Below are positions 23,201 to 31,990 of a stretch of DNA of 64,000 nucleotides, in pieces. Position 1 is the stretch's first letter, and each line of letters starts with the position of its first letter. Both the position numbers and the translations under genes were made by a program. Origin of the DNA: Paracidovorax konjaci (lineage in GTDB: Bacteria; Pseudomonadota; Gammaproteobacteria; Burkholderiales; Burkholderiaceae_C); contig NZ_FOMQ01000001.1 of the NCBI RefSeq assembly GCF_900112675.1, positions 248,001 through 312,000 of the forward strand, written 5' to 3'. Below the pieces are notes generated by a model that had not been told where the DNA came from, made no database searches, and worked only from the letters and a program-made list of their open reading frames with translations.

Positions 23201-23597
23201 CATGGCACAGCTCAAGCGGGCCGGCGTGGGCTTCGCGCTCGATGATTTCGGCACGGGTTATTCCTCGCTCAGCTACCTCAAGCGCCTGCCGCTCGACCAA
23301 GTGAAGATCGACCAGGGGTTCGTGCGCGACGTGCTCACCGACCCCAACGACGCCGCCATCGTGCGCACGATCCTGGCGCTGGCCAAGAGCCTGGATCTGC
23401 AGGTGGTGGCCGAGGGGGTCGAAACCGCCGGGCAGCTCAGCTTCCTGAAGCTGCACGGCTGCGAAGGCTTCCAGGGCTACCTGTTCGGGCGCCCCGTGCC
23501 GGTGGCCGCGTTCGAGCGCGAACACCAATTGCCTGGCGCCGCGGTGCCTCCGCCGTCTCCGCCCGCGGGGCAGGACGTGGTGGCTTCCGGCGCATGA
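20226..23597 (+). CDS. Membrane PAS-GGDEF-EAL cyclic-di-GMP protein
   Basis: Protein of 1123 residues. The N-terminal about 275 residues form a multi-helix membrane sensor of the MASE kind. Three PAS-like domains follow (about 285-410, 418-540, 545-665, the last ending DITDRKKAEQQIE), then a GGDEF domain with intact GGDEF at 752-756 and an EAL domain with EALVRW at 884, TESLLLGD, Asp1006-Asp1007 in DDFGTGYSS, KIDQGF and AEGVET. Both cyclase and phosphodiesterase active sites look complete. It should set cyclic-di-GMP levels in response to a membrane or ligand signal. The stop overlaps the start of the next gene by four bases. No helix count was computed. Confidence 0.9.
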   Translation: MRPSRLPTFGSFCRALLSETPAVTAMLVVAGMALLLVSIVQLLGPGLKGLHGLEPFLDMVAVLIGLLAVSVSLHMLDESAQGRANVLVLGLATAAVCNFLHGVLQHEVMGVVERDRIHVSGYFAMWARGIEAATLLLFALRASWRGPGRAWAVAAGGVSLAIVWTATAGWPERLSAAFGSALPQVSGAASGAVLALSAALLYGLPPRKGEAPLGHGRRHTMAAAAASMAAGRFVLLVPPDPSAWIDTLSHAFHVLGYALLFQAVFVAGIRLPFARVREAESRLRESELRLQLLGRNLPDSVLYQVVRERDGRRRFVHMGEALERLVGLRAAEVMEDAGRLFAQMEPEDRDASAAADEASYRTMGVSESVVRMRRTDGQQRWMRLSSSPRPLGDGSGRVIWDGVLTDVTEAREAQDLSRAHEIQLASLLGRMPGGVSRLDHDLRILYVNPSQAQWLYRTAQELEGQLLTDVLPAELIHSLRPQVLRALQGHTVVFEYRTPGSRSGPLFFHTTIVPETGPDGRVAAVVVFAFDLTEQKRLALELAQQRSRLASLVNAIPDVVFLKDANGRYLSCNPVFERFVGRREREIIGLSDEELLPPIEAARVRQLDERAMAAWQPLVYEETLTFAEDGYAGYFETIKTPIRDLHGHVTGLLSVCRDITDRKKAEQQIELLAFFDALTGLPNRRLLLDRLQRASAACQRNHQLGALLFIDLDNFKDLNDTLGHDMGDRLLVLVAQRLQECVRSSDTVARFGGDEFVVMLESLDGDVAQAALQAEQVAEKLLAQLNQPFPMGAQEHYSTPSIGITLFGDQRRSVDELLKRADLAMYQAKAAGRNTQRFFDPDMQAQVTARSQLEADLRQGIARQELTVHFQPIVDGSTRLCGAEALVRWRHPEKGTISPADFIPLAEETGLILPLGRQVLQIACEQLVRWAAHPASSALTVAVNVSARQFRQPDFVTEVLETLVRTGANPQRLKLELTESLLLGDVEDTIARMAQLKRAGVGFALDDFGTGYSSLSYLKRLPLDQVKIDQGFVRDVLTDPNDAAIVRTILALAKSLDLQVVAEGVETAGQLSFLKLHGCEGFQGYLFGRPVPVAAFEREHQLPGAAVPPPSPPAGQDVVASGA

Positions 23598-26182
23598 GCA
23601 CGCGCATCGCCTGGATCGATGCCGCACCGGCGCCGGAACGTGCCGCGGCGGCCGCCGCCCTGGCTGCGCAGGGCGCGCAGTGGGGCCACGCGTGGGAGGT
23701 GGTGCCTCTGCCCTGGCAGGCGACCGTAGCGCCCACTGGCGCCCGGGCGCGCGCGGCCGACGGCCTGTCCGGGCCGGGCGCCGGCTTCGAGGCCGTGGTG
23801 CTGGCGCCGGACCGGCATGCCACCACCTTGCCTGCCTGGGCCGTGCAGCCCGGCCGGCGCATGCCCGTGCTGGTGTGCCTGGGGCAGGAGCCCGCGCAGG
23901 AGGCACTGGCAGCGCGGGCCCTGCGCGCGGGGCCCGGCGACTATGTGCTGAGTGCCGGCCAGGGCGATGGCACGGTGCGTGAACTCGCCCTCCGGCTCGT
24001 GGCCCTGCTGGAGTCCCGGCCGGGCAGCGGCATGGACTGGGCGCGCGACGCCTCGGCGCGGCAGGAGGGCCCGGCCGCCTGGTCCAACGCCGTCGCCGCG
24101 CCTGCAGAGCTGCTGCAGACGGCGCTGGACCACATGGCGCTGGGGCTGCTCGTGCTCGGGCCGGACGACCGCGTGCGGCTCTACAACGCCCGCCTGCTGG
24201 ACATGCTGGAGCTGCCGCGCAGCCTGCTGGACGGCGCGCCCACGCTGTCCGAACTCACGCTGCTGCAGGCCCGGCGCGGCGACTTCGGCGAGGATTTCGC
24301 CCGCGTGGACGACCGCGGGCGCCCCCACGTGGAGAGCGGCGCCAGCCTGGCGGCGCCCGGCGTCTACTGGCGCAGGACGCACGACGGCCGCACGCTGGAG
24401 GTCTACACCACCACGCTGCCGGGCGGCGGCCTACTGCGCACCTTCTCCGACGTGACGCCGCACACGCGCCTGCAGGCCGAGCTGCGCCTGAGCGAGGCCC
24501 GCTTCCGGAGCCTGAGCGACCTGTCCTCCGACTGGTACTGGGAGCAGGACGCCGACTACCGCTTCGTGCATTTCACGGGCGGGTCGAACCGGCTGCGGAT
24601 GGCCGCCTCCGAGATCGTGGGGCGCACGCGCTGGGAGCTGGGCGCCCTCAACTTCGGCGAGCCCGACTGGGCCGCGCACCGCCGCCTGCTGGAAGCGCGC
24701 GAGCCCTTCCGCGACCTGGAGCTGCAGCGCGCGGGCCCGGACGGCAATCCCTACTGGGTGGCCGTGAGCGGCGTGCCGGTGTTCGGCGCGGATGGCGCGT
24801 TCCTGGGATACCGCGGGGTGGGGCGCGACATCTCGGAGCGCAAGCGCGTCGAGGCCGAGATCGAGCGGCTGGCGTTCTTCGACGTGCTGACCGGCCTGCC
24901 CAACCGGCGGTTGCTCACTGACCGCCTGCAGCGCGCGCTCGGCACGGCGGCGCGCGAAGAGGCCCACGGCGCGGTGCTGTTCCTCGATCTGGACAATTTC
25001 AAGGACCTGAACGACACGCTGGGCCACGACATGGGCGACCGCCTGCTCGAACAGGCGGCGCAGCGGCTGCTGACCTGCGCACGCCCGCAGGACACGGTCT
25101 GCCGCTTCGGCGGGGACGAGTTCGTGGTGCTGGCCGAAGGCCTGCCGGGCGATGTGCACGCGGCGCGCGCGGAGGCCGCCGTGCTGGCGCACCGCATCGT
25201 CGCCGCACTGGGCAAGCCCTATGCGGTGGGCCGCATGGGCTACCACTACAGCACGCCCAGCATCGGGCTCACGCTGTTCGGCGCGCGCCAGGGCACGGAG
25301 GCGGGCGTGGACGACCTGCTCAAGCAGGCCGACCTCGCGATGTACCAGGCCAAGGCGGCCGGGCGCAACACGGTCCGCTTCTTCAACCCGGCCATGCAGG
25401 CGGCCGTCAACGACCGCGCGGCGCTGGAATCCGAACTGCGGCATGCGCTGCGCTCCGACGAACTCGTGCTGCACTACCAGCCGATCGTGGACAGCGGCGG
25501 CCGCATGCTGGGCGCCGAGGCGCTCGTGCGCTGGCGGCACCCGCAGCGCGGCATGGTGCTGCCGGGTGAATTCATCCCGGTGGCGGAGCAGGGCGGCCTG
25601 ATCGTGCCGCTGGGGCAGTGGGTGCTGGAGCGCGGCTGCGAGCAACTGGTGGCCTGGAGTCGCAGCCCGGCCACGGCGCAGCTGGCCCTGGCGGTGAACG
25701 TGAGCGTGCGGCAGTTCCGCCAGCCCGATTTCGTGGACCACGTCCTGCAGGCCGTGCGCCGCAGCGGCGCGCAGCCGCGCCTGCTCAAGATCGAACTCAC
25801 AGAGAGCCTGCTCATGGCGGATGTGGAGGAAGTCATCGCGCGCATGGAGCAGTTGCGCGCGCACGGCGTGGGTTTTGCGATCGACGACTTCGGCACCGGT
25901 TACTCGTCGCTCGCCTACCTCAAGCGGCTGCCGCTCGACCAGCTCAAGATCGACCAGAGCTTCGTGCGCGACGTGCTGACCGACCCCAACGATGCCGCCA
26001 TCGTGCGCACCATCCTCGCGCTGGCGCAGAGCCTGGACTTGCGTGTGGTGGCGGAAGGCGTGGAGACCACGGGCCAGTTGCAGTTCCTGCAGCGCCACGG
26101 CTGCCATGCCTTCCAGGGGCACCTTTTCGGGCGCCCGGCCCCGGCTGCGGTGCTGGAGCGCGCGCTGCGCCCTGCGCTCTGA
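23594..26182 (+). CDS. PAS-GGDEF-EAL cyclic-di-GMP protein with degenerate receiver-like N-terminus
   Basis: Protein of 862 residues without membrane segments. Residues 1-140 look like a decayed receiver domain: IAWIDAAP where IxxxDD would be, and RALRAGPGDYVLSAGQG in place of the usual GA-DYLxKP, with no clear phospho-acceptor Asp. PAS domains lie at about 172-290 and 296-420 (second one WYWEQDADYRF, ending DISERKRVE), then GGDEF at 506-510 and EAL at 642-644 with TESLLMAD, DDFGTGYSS and AEGVET, all intact. The GGDEF-EAL half is strikingly close to the upstream gene at both protein and DNA level, so the pair arose by duplication. ATGA overlap implies co-translation. Confidence 0.88.
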   Translation: MSTRIAWIDAAPAPERAAAAAALAAQGAQWGHAWEVVPLPWQATVAPTGARARAADGLSGPGAGFEAVVLAPDRHATTLPAWAVQPGRRMPVLVCLGQEPAQEALAARALRAGPGDYVLSAGQGDGTVRELALRLVALLESRPGSGMDWARDASARQEGPAAWSNAVAAPAELLQTALDHMALGLLVLGPDDRVRLYNARLLDMLELPRSLLDGAPTLSELTLLQARRGDFGEDFARVDDRGRPHVESGASLAAPGVYWRRTHDGRTLEVYTTTLPGGGLLRTFSDVTPHTRLQAELRLSEARFRSLSDLSSDWYWEQDADYRFVHFTGGSNRLRMAASEIVGRTRWELGALNFGEPDWAAHRRLLEAREPFRDLELQRAGPDGNPYWVAVSGVPVFGADGAFLGYRGVGRDISERKRVEAEIERLAFFDVLTGLPNRRLLTDRLQRALGTAAREEAHGAVLFLDLDNFKDLNDTLGHDMGDRLLEQAAQRLLTCARPQDTVCRFGGDEFVVLAEGLPGDVHAARAEAAVLAHRIVAALGKPYAVGRMGYHYSTPSIGLTLFGARQGTEAGVDDLLKQADLAMYQAKAAGRNTVRFFNPAMQAAVNDRAALESELRHALRSDELVLHYQPIVDSGGRMLGAEALVRWRHPQRGMVLPGEFIPVAEQGGLIVPLGQWVLERGCEQLVAWSRSPATAQLALAVNVSVRQFRQPDFVDHVLQAVRRSGAQPRLLKIELTESLLMADVEEVIARMEQLRAHGVGFAIDDFGTGYSSLAYLKRLPLDQLKIDQSFVRDVLTDPNDAAIVRTILALAQSLDLRVVAEGVETTGQLQFLQRHGCHAFQGHLFGRPAPAAVLERALRPAL

Positions 26183-26203
26183 GCCGGCGGCCCGCACCGG
26201 GAA

Positions 26204-26224
26204 AAGGCCTGCCGGCAGGCTTTG
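26204..26224 (+). terminator. Possible terminator after the GGDEF-EAL pair
   Basis: AAGGCCTGCC-GGCAGGCTTT forms a compact inverted repeat 22 bases past the stop but lacks a real T-run (TTTGCCCCC follows). Weak candidate. Confidence 0.3.
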
Positions 26225-26312
26225 CCCCCGGCGGGGAAAGATGGCCGTCCGCGGTGCCGCACCTTGACCTGCCTCGTACCGGGCGCCTGGCGCTCCGCGC
26301 ACAATCGCGCCC

Positions 26313-27551
26313 ATGCAAGACACACGACAGCAGGTGCTTCTGGTCGCCGGCGGCGGCATCGGCGGCCTGGCCGCGGCCCTGGGCGCGGCGCGCGCGGGCT
26401 GGGCGGTGGAGCTGTGCGAGCGCGCACCGGCGTTCACCGAGGTGGGTGCTGGCGTGCAGCTCGGGCCCAATGCGGTGCGCTGCCTGCATGCCTGGGGACT
26501 GGAGGCGGCGCTGCGCGGCGTGGCCGCCTGCCCGGACCGGCTGCAGGTGCGCAGCGCCCTGGACGGCCGTGTACTGGCCGGGATGCCGCTGGGCGCGGCC
26601 ATCGAGGCACGCTACGGAGCGCCGTACCTCGCCATCCACCGCGCCGACCTGCACGGGCTGCTGCTGGCGGCGGTGCGCCCGCTGCCCGGCGTGCGCCTGC
26701 ACCAGAGCGAAACCATCGCCGACCACACCGAGAGCAGCCAAGGCGTGGTGCTGCGCACCGCGGCGGGCCGCCAGCTGCAGGGCGATGCGTTCATCGGCGC
26801 AGACGGGCTGCGCAGCGCCACGCGCGCGCGGCTGCTGGGCGAGGCGCCGGCGCGGGTGTCGGGCCACCTGGCCTACCGCACGGTCGTTGCGCAGGCGTCG
26901 CTGCCGCAGCGGCTGCGCACCGCGCAGGTCACGGCCTGGCTGGGGCCCGGGCTGCATGTCGTGCAGTACCCGGTGCGCCGCGGCGAACTGATGAACATCG
27001 TCGCCATCCGCCACGGGCGCCCGCCGGACGATCTGGAGCACTGGGACCATGCCGGCAACGCGGGCGACCTGGAAGGCGCGCTGCGCGGCACCTGCTCGGC
27101 GCTGCAGGACCTGGTACGCGCGGTGCCGCAGGCCGGTGCGGGCTGGCGCCTCTGGCCGCTGTGCGACCGCGACCCCGTGGAAGGCGCGCATGAGATGGCC
27201 CGGGAACGCGTGGCGCTGCTGGGCGATGCGGCCCACCCCATGCGCCCCTATCTGGCCCAGGGCGCGGGCATGGCGATCGAGGATGCCGCCGTGCTGCAGG
27301 ATGTGCTGGCGCAGGCCGGCATCGGCGTGCCCGAGCGGCTGCAGCGCTACGCGGACCGGCGCTGGCGGCGCAGCGCGCAGGTGCAGCGGCGGGCGGAGCG
27401 CAATGGGCGCATCTTCCATGCGACGGGGCCGGTGCGGTGGGCGCGCGACCTGTCGCTGCGCCTGCTGGGCGAGCGGTTGCTCGACCAGCCCTGGCTCTAT
27501 CGCGCGCCGGGCGGTGCCGCGCTGCCCGGGGGCGCAGGCAGCAGCCGGTAG
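26313..27551 (+). CDS. FAD-dependent aromatic monooxygenase, salicylate-hydroxylase type
   Basis: Protein of 412 residues. FAD motif GGGIGGLAAALGAARAG at residues 12-28, EVGAGVQLGPNAVR, GADGLRS (DG motif) and GDAAHPMRPYLAQGAGMAI place it in the class A flavoprotein hydroxylases such as salicylate or 3-hydroxybenzoate 6-hydroxylase. It should use NAD(P)H and O2 to hydroxylate a small aromatic or heterocyclic acid; the substrate is not deducible. Its 3-prime end overlaps the convergent MFS gene by 55 bp. It lies next to the kyn operon, so a tryptophan-derived aromatic is possible, but it does not look like kynurenine 3-monooxygenase. CACAAT lies 7 bases before the ATG. Confidence 0.8.
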   Translation: MQDTRQQVLLVAGGGIGGLAAALGAARAGWAVELCERAPAFTEVGAGVQLGPNAVRCLHAWGLEAALRGVAACPDRLQVRSALDGRVLAGMPLGAAIEARYGAPYLAIHRADLHGLLLAAVRPLPGVRLHQSETIADHTESSQGVVLRTAAGRQLQGDAFIGADGLRSATRARLLGEAPARVSGHLAYRTVVAQASLPQRLRTAQVTAWLGPGLHVVQYPVRRGELMNIVAIRHGRPPDDLEHWDHAGNAGDLEGALRGTCSALQDLVRAVPQAGAGWRLWPLCDRDPVEGAHEMARERVALLGDAAHPMRPYLAQGAGMAIEDAAVLQDVLAQAGIGVPERLQRYADRRWRRSAQVQRRAERNGRIFHATGPVRWARDLSLRLLGERLLDQPWLYRAPGGAALPGGAGSSR

Positions 27552-28768
27552 GCCAGCGCGCCGGCCAGCAGCAGGCCGGCGATGGTGAGCAACACCGTGG
27601 CATACGGATCGGCGCCGCGCGCCGTGGCGAGCGCTGCCGCCCAGCCCGTCGCCCATTGCACCAGCGCCACGCCGAGGAACATCGCCATGGTGAAAACGGC
27701 CATGGCGCGCCCCGTCATGGCGGGCGGATAGGCCGAGCGCACGTCGGCGTACTGCAGCACCAGCGCCCCGGAGAACAGGCCCACCGCCACCGCGCCGGCC
27801 ACGTCCGCCGAGGCACTGTGCAGCACGCCCATGGCCAGGAAGATCGCCGCGATCAGCAGGGTTCCGGCCAGGATCCAGCGCCTGCGGCGGGCCGGCCCCG
27901 GGTCCAGCCGGCCGAAGACCGCGGGTCCGAACAGCGACACCAGCGATACCAGCAGCGCGACGTTGCCGCTGTCCACGAGCGAAAAGCCGTGCCGCCCGAT
28001 GAGCAGCGGCCCCAGCCACAGCCCGCGCAGCGCGAGGAAGGCCGCGTAGGTGACGAGGCCCAGCAGCAGGATGCCCAGCGTGTGCGGCAGCAGGAACAGC
28101 GCGCCGAAGCCGCGCATCGCCGCGCCCACCGATTCGCGCGGCGGCGCGCCGCTATCGGCGCGCACGGTGGGTTCGTGCACCCGCCAGGCGATGAGCAGCC
28201 AGGCCCCCGCGGCCAGGCCCGCGAGCACGCCGAAACCCACGCGCCAGGACGAGCGCTCCACCAGCCAGGCCAGCGGGGTGCCGGTGAACAGCATGCCCAG
28301 CCCACCCACGCCGAGCGCCACACCCGAGACGAACGCGAAGCGCCGCGCCGGAAAGTGCCGTGCGATGAACACCGTGCACACGAGGAAGGCCGGCGCGCAG
28401 CCCACGCCGATGAGCACCTGTCCGATCAGCACCGCGCCGTAGCCGGGGGCCAGCGCCGACAGCAGCGCGCCCGCGACCGCCAGCGGGAACACCGCGAGCA
28501 CCGTGCGCCGCACGCCGAAGAGATCGATACCCACGCCCATGAAGAGCTGCATGGTTCCGAACGCGAAGGCGAAGGTGCCCGCGAACGTGCCCAGCGCCTG
28601 CGCCCCGAGCCCGAATTCGGCCTGCAGTCCCGTGGCGATGATGGCGGTGACGGTGCGGAACGCCTGGCTGAGCGCGAAGCCCGAGACCAGCGCGAGCAGC
28701 ATGGCCCAGGGGGCGGAGGGCTCCGGGGGCACGGGCGTTTCGGCGGCGGGCGGGTGGGCGCAGGGCAT
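27497..28768 (-). CDS. MFS transporter at the end of the kyn cluster
   Basis: Protein of 423 residues with about 12 hydrophobic segments. The N-terminal half carries the loop motif GIDLFGVRRT between helices 2 and 3, and GQVLIGVGCAPAFL follows. It belongs to the major facilitator superfamily (nitrate/cyanate and aromatic-acid-like branch). I start at the ATG at 28768 (MPCAHPP); the frame is open further upstream but overlaps kynA in another frame. It lies 101 bp downstream of kynA on the same strand, so it may export or import tryptophan, kynurenine or anthranilate, by position only. Its 3-prime end overlaps the FAD monooxygenase gene. Confidence 0.8.
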   Translation of the reverse strand: MPCAHPPAAETPVPPEPSAPWAMLLALVSGFALSQAFRTVTAIIATGLQAEFGLGAQALGTFAGTFAFAFGTMQLFMGVGIDLFGVRRTVLAVFPLAVAGALLSALAPGYGAVLIGQVLIGVGCAPAFLVCTVFIARHFPARRFAFVSGVALGVGGLGMLFTGTPLAWLVERSSWRVGFGVLAGLAAGAWLLIAWRVHEPTVRADSGAPPRESVGAAMRGFGALFLLPHTLGILLLGLVTYAAFLALRGLWLGPLLIGRHGFSLVDSGNVALLVSLVSLFGPAVFGRLDPGPARRRRWILAGTLLIAAIFLAMGVLHSASADVAGAVAVGLFSGALVLQYADVRSAYPPAMTGRAMAVFTMAMFLGVALVQWATGWAAALATARGADPYATVLLTIAGLLLAGALAYRLLPAPPGSAAPPGAR

Positions 28769-28869
28769 GGCGGCGGAACGAAGGCACCGGCAATTCTCGG
28801 CCTTCTGCCGTGGGCGCGCAGTCCCCCAGGCGCAGGGCGGTGGGCCGCCGCCCGGGCCGGCGGGCGGCC

Positions 28870-29769
28870 TCAGAGGCTGGTTCTGAGCTTCCAGATCTCG
28901 GGGAACAGCACCACGTCCAGCATGCGGCGCAGGTAGCTCACGCCACCGGTGCCGCCCGTGCCGCGCTTGAAGCCGATCACGCGCTCGACCGTGGTCACGT
29001 GGCGGAAGCGCCAGAGGCGGAAGGCGTCCTCCAGATCGGTGAGTTTCTCGCCCAGCTGGTAGAGGTCCCAGTGCGTCTGCGGGTCGCGGTAGGCGGCGAG
29101 CCAGGCGTTCTCGACAGCCTCGCTTTCGGCATAGGGCTGGGTCCAGTCGCGGTCGGTGTGGCTGGCGGGCACCGCGAGGCCGCGGCGCGCCAGCAGGCGC
29201 AGGGCCTCGTCGTACAGCGAGGGCGCGGCGTAGGCCGCCTCCACCTGGGCGAGCAGGTCGGGCCGGTGCGCATGGGGTTTGAGCATCGCGGCGTTCTTGT
29301 TGCCCAGCGAGAACTCGATGCAGCGGTACTGGTAGCTCTGGAAGCCGCTGGACTGCGCCAGGTAGGGCCGTATAGCGCTGTACTCGGGCGGCGTCATCGT
29401 GGCCAGCACGTCCCAGGCATGCACGAGCTGCTCCATGATCTTCGAGACCCGCGCGAGCATCTTGAAGGCTGGCGGCAGATCGTCTTTCGCCACGTGCGCG
29501 ATGGCTCCGCGCAGCTCGTGCAGCATGAGCTTCATCCACAGCTCGCTGGTCTGGTGCTGCACGATGAACAGCAGCTCGTTGTGGTTGGGCGAGAGCGGCT
29601 TTTGCGCGTTCAGGATCGCGTCGAGCTGCAGGTAGTCGCCATAGCTCATGTCGCGGCTGAAATCGAGCTGGGCGCGCTCCTCGTGCACGATGGCTTCGGG
29701 CAGCGCGGCTGCGGCTGCGGACGCGGGGGCGGCTGCCGGGGCAGCGGATTGCGGGGCGTGGGGGCACAT
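28870..29769 (-). CDS. kynA: Tryptophan 2,3-dioxygenase
   Basis: Protein of 299 residues. It oxidises L-tryptophan to N-formylkynurenine, the first step of the kynurenine pathway, using heme. Signature parts are [28 protein letters not shown] (distal-site His), [14 protein letters not shown], and the heme-ligand region [13 protein letters not shown], then [15 protein letters not shown] (substrate loop). The first 30 residues are Ala/Pro-rich and not part of the fold. Start 29769 lies 23 bp after the kynU stop, indicating an operon kynB-kynU-kynA. Confidence 0.96.
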   Translation of the reverse strand: MCPHAPQSAAPAAAPASAAAAALPEAIVHEERAQLDFSRDMSYGDYLQLDAILNAQKPLSPNHNELLFIVQHQTSELWMKLMLHELRGAIAHVAKDDLPPAFKMLARVSKIMEQLVHAWDVLATMTPPEYSAIRPYLAQSSGFQSYQYRCIEFSLGNKNAAMLKPHAHRPDLLAQVEAAYAAPSLYDEALRLLARRGLAVPASHTDRDWTQPYAESEAVENAWLAAYRDPQTHWDLYQLGEKLTDLEDAFRLWRFRHVTTVERVIGFKRGTGGTGGVSYLRRMLDVVLFPEIWKLRTSL

Positions 29770-29792
29770 GGTGGGCTGTCTCCGGCCGGCCT

Positions 29793-31100
29793 TCAGGTCA
29801 CGGCGTGTTGTTGGTTGAATTCGGGGCGGCGCCATTCGCCGCTCTCCAGCACGGCGCGCAGGTGCTCCACGGCGTTCCAGACGTCCTCGTGGCCGAGGTA
29901 CAGCGGCGTGAAGCCGAAGCGCAGGATGTCCTTGTGCGGGCCCTGGCCGCCGTCGCCCTTGCGGAAGTCGCCGATCACGCCGCGCGCGATCAGCGCCTGC
30001 ACGATGGCGTAGGCGCCGCTGCCCTGGCCGTCCACGCCCTGGCCTTCGTCCCGCGTGAGGCACACCTGCGAGCCGCGCCGCGCGTGATCGCGCGGCGTGG
30101 CCAGGCCCAGTCCGTGGCCCGCGCAGCGCTCCTCGACCAGCCGGATGAAGAGGTCGGTGAGTGCCAGCGATTTGGCGCGCAGCGCCACCATGCCGCCCAG
30201 CGGCTGCGCGGCGGTGAACACGTCCAGCCCGCACTGCAGCGCCGAGAGGCTGATGATCGGCTGCGTGCCGCAGAGGTAGCGCGCGATGCCGGGCGCCGGC
30301 CGGTAGTCGGGCGTGAAGGCGAACGGCGCCGCATGGCCCCACCAGCCCGACAGCGGCTGCCAGAAGCGGTCCGCATGGCGCGGATGCACCCACACGAACG
30401 CCGGTGCGCCGGGGCCGCCGTTGAGGTACTTGTAGCCGCAGCCGATCGAGAAATCCGCGTCCGCACCGCGCAGGTCCACCGGAACCGCGCCGGCGCTGTG
30501 CGCCAGGTCCCAGACGCAGAGCACCCCTTGCGCGTGCGCGGCAGCGGTGACGGCGGCCATGTCGTGCATCGCGCCCGTGCGGTAGTTGACGTGCGTGAGC
30601 ATCAGCACCGCCACGTCGGCCGTCAGCGCGGAGGCGATCTCCTCGGGCTCGACCAGCACCAGCTCCAGCCCGCGTTCGCGGCGCAGGCCTTCTGCGATGT
30701 AGAGGTCGGTGGGGAAGTTGCTGCGCTCGCTCACCACGCGGCGGCGGGACGGCGCGTCCTCGCGGGCGATGTTGAGCGCCGCGCTCAGCACCTTGTAGAG
30801 GTTGATCGACGTGCTGTCGGTGCAGGCCACTTCGCCGGCGCCCGCGCCGATCAGCGGCGCGAGCTGGTTGCCCAGCCGCTGCGGCAGATCGAACCAGCCC
30901 GCGTTGTTCCAGGAGCGGATCAGGTCCGTGCCCCATTCCTGCGCCACCACTTCGGCAATGCGTGCGGGAGCGGCCTTGGGCAGCACGCCCAGGGAGTTGC
31001 CGTCCAGGTAGATCACGCCCTCGGGGAGCTGGAAATGATCGCGCAGCGGGCGCAGCGGGTCTTGCGCATCCAGTGCGCGGCAGTCGTTCAAGGTGGTCAT
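29793..31100 (-). CDS. kynU: Kynureninase
   Basis: Protein of 435 residues, slightly longer than the 416 of the Pseudomonas enzyme. It cleaves kynurenine to anthranilate and alanine using PLP. The PLP lysine is Lys224 in [12 protein letters not shown]; other features are YLDGNSLG near the N-terminus, [20 protein letters not shown] (PLP Asp region) and [14 protein letters not shown] near the end. It is flanked by kynA downstream and kynB upstream; the gap to kynB holds a stem-loop repeat. Confidence 0.96.
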   Translation of the reverse strand: MTTLNDCRALDAQDPLRPLRDHFQLPEGVIYLDGNSLGVLPKAAPARIAEVVAQEWGTDLIRSWNNAGWFDLPQRLGNQLAPLIGAGAGEVACTDSTSINLYKVLSAALNIAREDAPSRRRVVSERSNFPTDLYIAEGLRRERGLELVLVEPEEIASALTADVAVLMLTHVNYRTGAMHDMAAVTAAAHAQGVLCVWDLAHSAGAVPVDLRGADADFSIGCGYKYLNGGPGAPAFVWVHPRHADRFWQPLSGWWGHAAPFAFTPDYRPAPGIARYLCGTQPIISLSALQCGLDVFTAAQPLGGMVALRAKSLALTDLFIRLVEERCAGHGLGLATPRDHARRGSQVCLTRDEGQGVDGQGSGAYAIVQALIARGVIGDFRKGDGGQGPHKDILRFGFTPLYLGHEDVWNAVEHLRAVLESGEWRRPEFNQQHAVT

Positions 31101-31110
31101 GGTGGATGTG

Positions 31111-31170
31111 GTTGCTACTTAATTGATAGCAAAGTATTCAATGGATACGGCGGCATGGATGCGAAAAAGT
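31111..31170 (+). repeat. Dispersed stem-loop repeat, copy B
   Basis: TTGCTA (31112-31117) and TAGCAA (31127-31132) form the stem, followed by AGTA, then TTCAATGGATACGGCGGCAT and GGATGCGAAAAAG. It lies between kynU and kynB, inside the presumed operon but oriented against its direction. It is one of the two best-preserved copies, with copy C. Confidence 0.82.
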
Positions 31171-31198
31171 TCGAACATCTGCCGTGCTGCGCGGCGCG

Positions 31199-31849
31199 TC
31201 AGGCCAACGCGCGCAGCACGGCCCGCACGGGCGAGGCGTCGGCCGAGGTGAGCTTCAGGGGCAGGGCGATCAGTTCGTAGTCGCCCTCGGGCACGGCGTC
31301 GAGCACGAGGTTCTCCAGCACCCGCAGGCCGCGGCGGCGGATCACCTGGTGGCTCTCCAGCGCCTTGCTCTCGGCGGGGTCGATGCTGGCGGTGTCGATG
31401 CCCACCAGCACCACGCCGCGGTCGGCCAGGCGCTCGATGGTGGCGGGGGCATAGGCGGCCAGGGCGCCGTCCCAGCGGTCCACGGGCATGCGGTCGTACG
31501 TGCGCACCAGCACGCGGGGCGGCAGCGCGGGGCCGGCGCGGTCCACCGCGTGGACGATGTGCTCCCACTCGATCAGGGGCCCCCTGCCGACGGCGTGGAT
31601 CACGCGGCAGGGCCCGAGGAAGGCGTCCAGCGACACGTCTCCGATCGTGGCGCCCTGCGCGTCGTAGTGCAGCGGCGCATCGGCGTGCGTGCCCACGTGC
31701 GGCGACAGCGTGAGGGCACTCACGTTCACCGGGCACTGCGGGCCGATGGTGGCGCACCACTGCTGCGAATAAGGTGTGTCGCCCGGAAACACCGGGCTGC
31801 CGGCATGCACCGGCGCGGAAATGTCCCACAGCGTGCGGGGGGCGGTCAT
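31199..31849 (-). CDS. kynB: Kynurenine formamidase
   Basis: Protein of 216 residues. It hydrolyses N-formylkynurenine to kynurenine and formate. It is of the metal-dependent bacterial KynB type: ISAPVHAGSPVFPGD near the start, HVGTHADAPLHY carrying the metal His and Asp residues, and GIDTASIDP. First gene of the kynB-kynU-kynA unit and divergent from kynR, with a 141-bp control region between. Confidence 0.95.
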   Translation of the reverse strand: MTAPRTLWDISAPVHAGSPVFPGDTPYSQQWCATIGPQCPVNVSALTLSPHVGTHADAPLHYDAQGATIGDVSLDAFLGPCRVIHAVGRGPLIEWEHIVHAVDRAGPALPPRVLVRTYDRMPVDRWDGALAAYAPATIERLADRGVVLVGIDTASIDPAESKALESHQVIRRRGLRVLENLVLDAVPEGDYELIALPLKLTSADASPVRAVLRALA

Positions 31850-31956
31850 AGGCGTCTCCTTGGGGCGCGGCGGCCGCGAGGGCCGTCACGGGCGCATCCT
31901 AGGCAGGCAGGGCGGGCGTGGTGTCGTTTAATCCCTACAGCCTCTGAAATTGGATA

Positions 31957-31978
31957 AATCTGCCGCCATGGGCGGATT
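31957..31978. promoter_or_regulatory. Inverted repeat in the kynB-kynR control region
   Basis: AATCTGCC (31957-31964) and GGCGGATT (31971-31978) are complementary at seven of eight positions around 6 bases. It lies 12 bp before the kynR ATG and 108 bp before kynB. Its symmetry and place suggest a KynR operator; this is inference. Confidence 0.5.
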
Positions 31979-31990
31979 CAGGAAAAATCT

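Noticed and set aside
26313-27551. Considered as kynurenine 3-monooxygenase because of the kyn cluster.
   Set aside because: It lacks the C-terminal membrane helices of KMO and resembles salicylate hydroxylases; the cluster already forms the anthranilate branch without it.
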